Source of the DNA: Streptomyces sp. NBC_00572
GTDB taxonomy: Bacteria; Actinomycetota; Actinomycetes; Streptomycetales; Streptomycetaceae
NCBI RefSeq assembly: GCF_026341815.1
Contig: NZ_JAPENX010000001.1
Span: forward strand, 2,480,001 to 2,544,000
Length of the DNA stretch: 64,000 nt
Direction of reading: 5' to 3'
Shown piece after piece: positions 58,657 through 64,000 of the stretch. Each line of letters begins with the position of its first letter. Position 1 is the first letter of the stretch. The position numbers and the translations under genes are program-made. The notes below the pieces were generated by a model that made no database searches, was not told the origin of the DNA, and worked only from the letters and a program-made list of their open reading frames with translations.

Positions 58657-59853
58657 TCACACCTCCACCAGCAGCTCCTCGAACCCCCTGATCACGTACC
58701 CCGGCTTCCGTACGGGCTCCGCCGCGAGCCGCATGCCCGGCGCCTGCTTCAGCACCTCCCCGAAGACCGCCGTCAGTTCGAGGCGGGCGAGCGGGGCGCC
58801 GAGGCAGTAGTGGATGCCCGCGCCGAAGGTGAGGTGCGGGTTGTCGGCTCGGGTGAGGTCGAGGGTGTCGGCGGTGGGGCCGAAGCGGGCGGGGTCGCGG
58901 TTGGCGGAGCCGAAGAGCAGGGCGACCTCGGAGCCGCGCGGGATGGTCCGGCCGCCGATCTCGATGTCGTCGAGGACCCAGCGCTCGAACATCTGGAGCG
59001 GGGTGTCGTAGCGCAGAAGTTCTTCCACAGCTGTGGACAACTTTTCGGGATCGGGACGCACGCCCTCTCTCAGGAGCGTCCACCAGCCGTTGACCGTGGT
59101 GTTCACGGTGGCCTCGTGGCCCGCGTTCAGGAGCAGGACACAGGTGGAGATCATCTCCTGTTCGGTCAGCTCCTCCACCGCGATCAGGGACGAGATCAGG
59201 TCGTCCCCGGGTTCCTTCCGCCGCCGTGCGATCAGCTCCCGCAGATAGTCCGAGAACTCGACGGAAGCCTCCACCGCCTGCCGGGCCGTCTCCTCCGAGG
59301 GGTTCAGCTCGAACATCCCGCAGATCGCCGCCGACCAGGGCCGCAGCCGCCCCCGCTCCTCGTCGTCCTCCGGGACGCCCAGCATCTCGGCGATCACCGC
59401 GACCGGCAGCGGCTCCGCGACCAGGGCCTGCAGATCACCGCCGCCCGCCGCCACCAGCCCCCCGACCAGGTCGGCGGCGAGCCGCCGTACCGTCGGGGCC
59501 AGGTTCTCCACCGTCCTCGGCGTGAACGCCTTCGACACCAGCCGCCGGATCCGGCTGTGGTCGGCCGCCTCCAGATCGAGCAGCCCGTGGTCGTTCAGCG
59601 TGTGGAAGGGCTCGTGCGCGGCGGCCGGAGCCTCCTGCCCGAACTCCTCGTGGGTGAACCGGTGGGTGTACGTACGGCCGAGCCGCCGGTCCCTGAGGAG
59701 CGCCGACACGTCCTCGTGGTGCGGGATCAGCCACTGGCGGGTCGGGCCGTGCCAGTGGGCACGGCCCGCCGCCCGCAGCTCGGCATAGGCGGGGTACGGA
59801 TCGGCGACGAACTCCGGGGAGAAGGGGTCGTAAACAGCCTCGACAGCGTCCAT
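58657..59853 (-). CDS. Cytochrome P450
   Basis: A 398-residue soluble bacterial P450. The I-helix oxygen motif is LLNAGHEATVNT, the K-helix ExxR lies in EELLRYDTPLQ, and the heme-binding loop FGAGIHYCLGAPLARLE has the ligand Cys350. There is no ferredoxin or reductase gene beside it, so it must use redox partners from elsewhere. TAGCGT lies six bases before the ATG, suggesting a leaderless message. No biosynthetic cluster surrounds it; a catabolic or standalone role is likely. Confidence 0.94.
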   Translation of the reverse strand: MDAVEAVYDPFSPEFVADPYPAYAELRAAGRAHWHGPTRQWLIPHHEDVSALLRDRRLGRTYTHRFTHEEFGQEAPAAAHEPFHTLNDHGLLDLEAADHSRIRRLVSKAFTPRTVENLAPTVRRLAADLVGGLVAAGGGDLQALVAEPLPVAVIAEMLGVPEDDEERGRLRPWSAAICGMFELNPSEETARQAVEASVEFSDYLRELIARRRKEPGDDLISSLIAVEELTEQEMISTCVLLLNAGHEATVNTTVNGWWTLLREGVRPDPEKLSTAVEELLRYDTPLQMFERWVLDDIEIGGRTIPRGSEVALLFGSANRDPARFGPTADTLDLTRADNPHLTFGAGIHYCLGAPLARLELTAVFGEVLKQAPGMRLAAEPVRKPGYVIRGFEELLVEV

Positions 59854-59958
59854 GGCCGGACGCTACCCGCGCGCCGGAGCCGGATCCACCCGCCGCCGCG
59901 CACCTCTGGCCGGCCCGACCCCGATCCGCCGTCGCGACCCCGATCCACCGGGCGCGAC

Positions 59959-60621
59959 CTAGCCGCCGACGCGCACCAGACCCGCCTCGTACGCGAAGAC
60001 CGCCGCCTGCGTCCGGTCCCGCAGTCCCAGCTTCACCAGGATGCGGCTCACATGCGTCTTGATCGTCGACTCGGCGACGACGAGGTGCTCGGCGATCTCG
60101 GAGTTCGACAGGCCCTGCGCGATGAGCACCAGGACCTCCGTCTCGCGCTCCGTCAGCTCCCCTATCTGCGCCATCGCGGGCGGGCGCGGAGAACTTCCCG
60201 GCGCCTTCGCGAACTCGGTGATGAGCCGCTTGGTGACGGTCGGCGCGAGGAGCGCCTCGCCGGCCGCGACGACCCGCACCCCGTCGGCGAGCTGGCGGGC
60301 GGAGGCGTCCTTGAGCAGGAAGCCGGAGGCCCCGGCGCGCAGCGCCTGGTAGACGTACTCGTCGAGGTCGAAGGTGGTCAGGACGAGCACCTTGGCGTCC
60401 GCGTCGGCGGCGACGATCTCCCGGGTGGCGTCGATGCCGTTCAGTTCGGGCATCCGGATGTCCATGAGGACGACGTCGGGTTGGAGGGCGGCGACCTGCG
60501 CGACGGCCTCCCGGCCGTTGACGGCCTCCCCGACGACCTCGATGTCCGGCATCGCGCCGAGCAGCACCGAGAACCCCTCGCGGACCATGATCTGGTCGTC
60601 GACGATCAGTACGCGGATCAC
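59959..60621 (-). CDS. NarL/LuxR-type response regulator
   Basis: A 220-residue regulator. The receiver domain has Asp54 in VVLMDIRMPE, the DDQ acidic pocket at the N-terminus, and a lysine in LLKDAS. The C-terminal LuxR helix-turn-helix is TERETEVLVLIAQGLSNSEI with VAESTIKTHVSRIL. The GTG start overlaps the kinase stop by four bases. It receives phosphate from the histidine kinase encoded just before it. Confidence 0.95.
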   Translation of the reverse strand: MIRVLIVDDQIMVREGFSVLLGAMPDIEVVGEAVNGREAVAQVAALQPDVVLMDIRMPELNGIDATREIVAADADAKVLVLTTFDLDEYVYQALRAGASGFLLKDASARQLADGVRVVAAGEALLAPTVTKRLITEFAKAPGSSPRPPAMAQIGELTERETEVLVLIAQGLSNSEIAEHLVVAESTIKTHVSRILVKLGLRDRTQAAVFAYEAGLVRVGG

Positions 60622-61979
60622 TGGTCATTCTCCTCACGGCTGACGGGGACGAAGGCGGCCACCTCGTAGCCACCGTCCTCGGTCACCTCGGCCGTCATCT
60701 CCCCACCGAGCATCGTGACACGTTCCCGCATGCCGGTGATGCCGTGCCCGGCGCCCATCGAACGGGGCGGGCGAAGCCCTCCTTGAGGGGTGGTGTCCGG
60801 GTGACGGGTGGGCTTGACGGGGCCGCGCGCCGGACCGTTGGCGATGCGCAGGCCCAGACCGCCGAGGACATAGCTGACCTCGACCTTCGCGGCCGCGCCC
60901 GGCGCGTGCCGCAGCACGTTCGACAGGGCCTCCTGGACGATCCGGTACGCGGAGAGCTCCACGCCCTGCGGCAGCTCCCGTACCGCGCCGGTCACCGTCT
61001 TCTCGACGACGAGCCCGGCCTCCTGCACGTTGCGGACGAGCGAGTCGAGGTCGGCGAGGGTCGGCTGCGGGGCGTCGGGGGCCTCGTAGTCCTCGGCGCG
61101 GACGACACCGAGGATGCGGCGCAGCTCGGTCAGCGCGGCGACCGCGTTCTCGCGGATGGTGAGGAAGGCCTGCTCCAGCTCCGGCGGCGGGTTCTCGACC
61201 CGGTACGGCGCGGCCTCGGCCTGGATCGCGACCACCGACATGTGGTGGGCGACGACGTCGTGGAGCTCGCGGGCGATCGTGGTGCGCTCCTCCAGAAGGG
61301 TCCGCTTGGAGCGCTCCTGCGCGGTGACGGTCTGCTGGGCGGTGACCGCGCGGTCGGCCTGGCGGCGGACCTGGAGGACGGTCACGGCGAGGAGCACCAG
61401 GGCGGCGACGAAGAGCAGCGGGACGGCGTCGGAGTTGTATCCCCTCCCGAGGAACATCTCCGTGAAGAGGGAGAAGGCGGCCGTCACCAGCCACATCCAC
61501 GCCGAGGCGCGGGGCCGGCAGCGGGCCGCGACCACGCCGAGGACCGCGAGGTGGGAGAAGAACGTGATGTGCGACCAGGGCCAGCCGGCGTCGTAGCCGG
61601 TGAGGTAGCCGATGACGGGCGCGGTGGCCAGCGAGGCCCAGAAGGCGAGGACCGGCCGCACGAGGGTGAGCAGCACGACCGCGGGCGGGGTGCAGACGAC
61701 GATCAGTGTCAGCGGGGCGAAGGCCGTGTCGAACTCCTCGTACCCCAAAGCGAAGGCGATCAGGGCGAGGAACGCGACGACGGTGTGCGGGAACAGGCCG
61801 AGGTGCGGTCGTATCCCCTTCGGCAGGAAGCGCGCGATCTTGGGGTTCACTTCGGCCGGCTGGAGCGGCCGGTAGGCCGACGCGTCGTGGAAGAGTTCCT
61901 GCCGCAGGCCGCCGAGGACGACCTGGACCAGGTGGAACTCGGGGGCGCGGCTCGTCTCGGGGGTCTGTGTCTGGGTCAC
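60618..61979 (-). CDS. NarL-system sensor histidine kinase
   Basis: A 453-residue kinase. An N-terminal cytoplasmic part is followed by five or six membrane helices (residues 64-205) without a big external sensor. The HisKA_3 dimer domain has His240 in ARELHDVVAHHMSVVAIQ. The ATPase domain has the N box EALSNVLRHAPG and G box GHGITGMRERV. Such kinases often respond to membrane or cell-wall stress. The GTG at 61979 follows TACCGT by seven bases. A long Pro/Gly insertion lies before the G box. Confidence 0.92.
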   Translation of the reverse strand: MTQTQTPETSRAPEFHLVQVVLGGLRQELFHDASAYRPLQPAEVNPKIARFLPKGIRPHLGLFPHTVVAFLALIAFALGYEEFDTAFAPLTLIVVCTPPAVVLLTLVRPVLAFWASLATAPVIGYLTGYDAGWPWSHITFFSHLAVLGVVAARCRPRASAWMWLVTAAFSLFTEMFLGRGYNSDAVPLLFVAALVLLAVTVLQVRRQADRAVTAQQTVTAQERSKRTLLEERTTIARELHDVVAHHMSVVAIQAEAAPYRVENPPPELEQAFLTIRENAVAALTELRRILGVVRAEDYEAPDAPQPTLADLDSLVRNVQEAGLVVEKTVTGAVRELPQGVELSAYRIVQEALSNVLRHAPGAAAKVEVSYVLGGLGLRIANGPARGPVKPTRHPDTTPQGGLRPPRSMGAGHGITGMRERVTMLGGEMTAEVTEDGGYEVAAFVPVSREENDQ

Positions 61980-61986
61980 CCGCACC

Positions 61987-61992
61987 ACGGTA
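61987..61992 (-). promoter_or_regulatory. -10 hexamer TACCGT, leaderless start of the two-component operon
   Basis: On the minus strand TACCGT is followed by seven bases and GTG at 61979. Confidence 0.5.
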
Positions 61993-62047
61993 CGGGCGGC
62001 GGGGAACCCGGTCGTCCCGCTCGATGCGGATCCTTCCGGGTCCCCCT

Positions 62048-62068
62048 TGAGGACTAGGAGAGTCCTCA
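62048..62068. terminator. Small terminator overlapping the stop of the right-edge gene
   Basis: TGAGGACT and AGTCCTCA form an eight-base stem with a five-base loop; the TGA stop of the VCBS-repeat gene is part of it. Confidence 0.6.
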
Positions 62069-64000
62069 GGCCACGCTGTTGAACGTGGTGCCCTCGCCCG
62101 CGTACAGATCGGTCGTCCGACGGCTGAAGGGTGTGATGGCGGAGCCCGTGGAGCGGTAGACGTACGTGCCGCCCGTGCCGTAGGCGATCAGGTCGGGGCG
62201 GCCGTCGTTGTCGACGTCGCCGGCGCCGACGAGCTGGGAGAAGGCGCCCCAGCCGCCGCCGACCCTCACCCGGGTGGCGAAGTTGCCGCGGCCGTCGCCC
62301 TGGTACAGCCACAGGACGCCGGCGGTGTCGCGGGCGACGAGGTCCCCCGCCGCCGTGCCGGCGATGTCGCCGACGGCGGTGAGCTGGTTGTAGACGCCCC
62401 AGCCGCCGCCGACCTTCACCCGGGTCGCGAACGGCTTCGCCGCGTCGCCCGTGCCCTTGTAGAACCACAGCACGCCGGACGCGTCCGTGGCGAGCAGGTC
62501 GCTGCGGCCGTCGCCGTCGAGGTCCGAGCCGCCGGTCAGCTGGTTGTAGACGCCCCAGCCGCCGCCGACCTTCACCCGGGTCGCGAAGGTGCCGTCGCCC
62601 TTGCCGAGGTAGTGCCAGAGCACGCCGGAGCCGTCGAGGGCGATCAGGTCGGCGACCTGGTTGCCCTCCAGGTCGCCGACGGCCTCGATCTGCTTGTACG
62701 TGTTCCACCCGGAGCCGATCCGGGTGCGGCCCGAGGTCTCGATGTGGCCGTCCGCCGACCGGTCCCGCAGGTCGTCGCGCCACAGCACGCCGGCGGCGTC
62801 ACGGGCGAGGACGTCGGTGGAGCCGTTGTTGGTGTAGTCGTGCGCGTTGAACGTGCGGCGGGCGGTGAACAGCCAGCCCTGGAAGGCGGGCTCGCCGACG
62901 CCGTCGAGCGGGGTCGCCTCGGCCGAGACGGCGTACCGGCCGTTCGGCGCGTCCACGCCGTCGATGCGGCCGTCCCAGGTGAACGAGAAGCGGGTGCCGG
63001 TGGCGGGGGCCTGGACCCTCGTGTGGAACTCCTTGCCCGAGGCGATGTGGTGGAGCGAGACGTCCAGGTGGGCGTCGGGGCGGGACAGCGTCCAGCCGAG
63101 CGTCACCTCGCCGCCGGTCTGGTCGAGGTTCACGCTGTCGGGGATGTGGACCTGCTCGATGTTCAGCGCCTCGGTCATGTCCGCGACCTTGGTGACGGAC
63201 GGAGCGCCGCTCTCCGAGGCGACGATCCGGAACAGCCCGGATCCGTCGGCGGTCCGTCGGCCGCTGATCACCGCGCTGCCGTCGCCGGCCCCGGCCGAAC
63301 CGGTCACCTTCTCGGCGATGTCGATCGTCTCACCGCCGGTCAGCGGGACGGCCTTGCCCGGCCTCCAGGCGTTGCCGTACACGAGCCACCCGCCCACGAG
63401 CTGGGTGCTGTACTCGTCGTCGGCGCCCAGGAAGGTCCGCTTCACCTGGCGCGTCGAGCGGTCGACGGACACGGCGTACCGCCCGGTGCCGCTCTCCGAC
63501 TCCTGCCAGGCCACGTGCGAACGGGAGAGCATCAGGGCGCTGGTTCCGTAGCCGGACCCGGCGGAGGCGTACGTCTCGGAGACCGTCCCGGCCGCCGTGT
63601 CGATCAGCGCCCGGCCGCCGGTCCGCGCGCCCGCCGGGCCCGTCTCGTACCCGATGAGGGCGATGCCGTCCTGGACCGCGGCGCTGGTGAAGAAGTGGTC
63701 GGCGTCCGCGGGCAGTCCCGAGATCTTGCGGCTGCTCGTCGCCGTGCCGTCCTTGGTCACGACGTGGAGTTCCGCCGTGCCGTCCTCGTTCGTCACCTGT
63801 GCGAGCACGCTCGTCGGGCTCAGCACGGTCACGTAGTTCCCGTTCAGCGCCCCCAGGTCGATCTCCACGCCCGGAGCGGTCGGGGCGGCCATGTTCCGCA
63901 GGGTGAGCGAACGCGCCCGGGCCATGAATCCGGTGTCCCCGAGGACGACCACATCGCTGCCCGACATCGCCCAGCCGCCGCCGTCGGGGCTCTGCAACGG
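62066..64000 (-). CDS. Large VCBS/FG-GAP repeat protein, C-terminal part (runs off right edge)
   Basis: At least 644 residues; the N-terminus and any signal peptide lie outside the window. The first 300 residues visible look like a beta-propeller with YVTVLSPTSVLAQVTNEDG. A fibronectin-like segment follows (LGWTLSRPDAHLDVSLHH, FSFTWDGRIDGVD). Residues about 385-640 hold five repeats of the type GDLEGNQVADLIALDGSGVL and VGGGWGVYNQL, with calcium-type Asp loops. It is probably secreted. Two repeats are nearly identical in DNA. It is a relative of the 42236-43096 protein. Confidence 0.85.
   Translation of the reverse strand, partial: PLQSPDGGGWAMSGSDVVVLGDTGFMARARSLTLRNMAAPTAPGVEIDLGALNGNYVTVLSPTSVLAQVTNEDGTAELHVVTKDGTATSSRKISGLPADADHFFTSAAVQDGIALIGYETGPAGARTGGRALIDTAAGTVSETYASAGSGYGTSALMLSRSHVAWQESESGTGRYAVSVDRSTRQVKRTFLGADDEYSTQLVGGWLVYGNAWRPGKAVPLTGGETIDIAEKVTGSAGAGDGSAVISGRRTADGSGLFRIVASESGAPSVTKVADMTEALNIEQVHIPDSVNLDQTGGEVTLGWTLSRPDAHLDVSLHHIASGKEFHTRVQAPATGTRFSFTWDGRIDGVDAPNGRYAVSAEATPLDGVGEPAFQGWLFTARRTFNAHDYTNNGSTDVLARDAAGVLWRDDLRDRSADGHIETSGRTRIGSGWNTYKQIEAVGDLEGNQVADLIALDGSGVLWHYLGKGDGTFATRVKVGGGWGVYNQLTGGSDLDGDGRSDLLATDASGVLWFYKGTGDAAKPFATRVKVGGGWGVYNQLTAVGDIAGTAAGDLVARDTAGVLWLYQGDGRGNFATRVRVGGGWGAFSQLVGAGDVDNDGRPDLIAYGTGGTYVYRSTGSAITPFSRRTTDLYAGEGTTFNSVA
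62381..62587 (-). repeat. Nearly identical 50-base direct repeats inside the VCBS-repeat gene
   Basis: 62381-62431 and 62537-62587 are identical except for the first base, 156 bases (52 codons) apart. They encode the strand FATRVKVGGGWGVYNQL. Identity at synonymous positions points to recent duplication or gene conversion. Confidence 0.85.

Noticed and set aside
58657..59853. Secondary-metabolite gene cluster around the P450
   Set aside because: No synthase, tailoring or ferredoxin genes are nearby; neighbours are a hydrolase and a two-component system.
1..64000. CRISPR arrays, rRNA genes and insertion sequences
   Set aside because: No regularly spaced repeats with unique spacers, no rRNA-like sequence and no transposase frame with terminal inverted repeats was found on reading both strands.

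Overview
The window is Streptomyces chromosome. The sequence is very GC-rich, genes often start with GTG, and codon third positions are almost all G or C. It carries actinomycete markers: the WhiB-like regulator WblA, a streptomycete Crp, a DasR-type operator at a family 19 chitinase, and a SigE-family sigma factor. From memory, the order nth-crp-(paired ArsA-like ATPases)-wblA-penicillin-binding protein, followed by asd/ask, recR-ybaB and purA, follows the S. coelicolor core from about SCO3569 to SCO3630. No plasmid, phage structural, rRNA or CRISPR sequence was seen.

Layout. 1-12.7 kb is conserved core: nth (cut by the left edge), crp, an SPFH protein, a metallo-beta-lactamase/NUDIX pair, RidA, two ArsA-like ATPases, wblA, a class A penicillin-binding protein, YqeY, a phosphoesterase and a membrane protein. 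12.7-16.1 kb is a small accessory patch at a tRNA-Pro(CGG) gene: a broken tyrosine integrase, an alpha/beta hydrolase and its divergent TetR regulator. 16.1-28.6 kb holds a glycosyltransferase, a Ser/Thr kinase, several regulators, a methyltransferase, an S9 peptidase, SURF1, and a SigE-family sigma factor with a membrane partner. 28.9-37.3 kb has asd-ask, a STAND (NB-ARC/TPR) protein beside a small membrane protein that shares its glycine-rich motif, recR, ybaB and an SLATT protein. 37.5-49.8 kb has a GntR regulator, a class III aminotransferase, a DJ-1/MarR pair, the chitinase, a VCBS-repeat protein, an oxidoreductase, a two-gene receptor/kinase unit and a LysR/SDR pair. 49.9-64 kb has purA, a diverged DAG-kinase-like protein, a large membrane protein, a regulator/ABC-exporter unit, a MarR/hydrolase pair, a P450, a NarL-type two-component system and a second VCBS-repeat protein cut by the right edge.

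How the genes work together. Several regulator-target units have visible operators between or beside the partners: GbsR-like/ABC exporter (TTCACA-N4-TGTGAA across the promoter), MarR/hydrolase (57661-57680), DJ-1/MarR (39730-39767), TetR/hydrolase, and DasR/chitinase. Four-base stop/start overlaps mark coupled pairs, among them NUDIX/MBL, DUF4177/RidA, arsA-like 1/2, sigma/membrane partner, ask/asd, kinase/response regulator and ABC ATPase/permease.

The most notable signals are: (1) at least ten start codons lying exactly 7 bases after a TANNNT -10 hexamer, implying many leaderless mRNAs; (2) an extracellular binding-protein-like membrane protein next to a Ser/Thr kinase with a duplicated ectodomain; (3) the STAND protein and membrane neighbour that share a GDRSVAAGG-type motif; (4) an ArsA-like pair in which only one partner keeps the signature P-loop lysine; (5) an internal start in ask for a separate beta subunit; and (6) the eroded integrase locus at tRNA-Pro.
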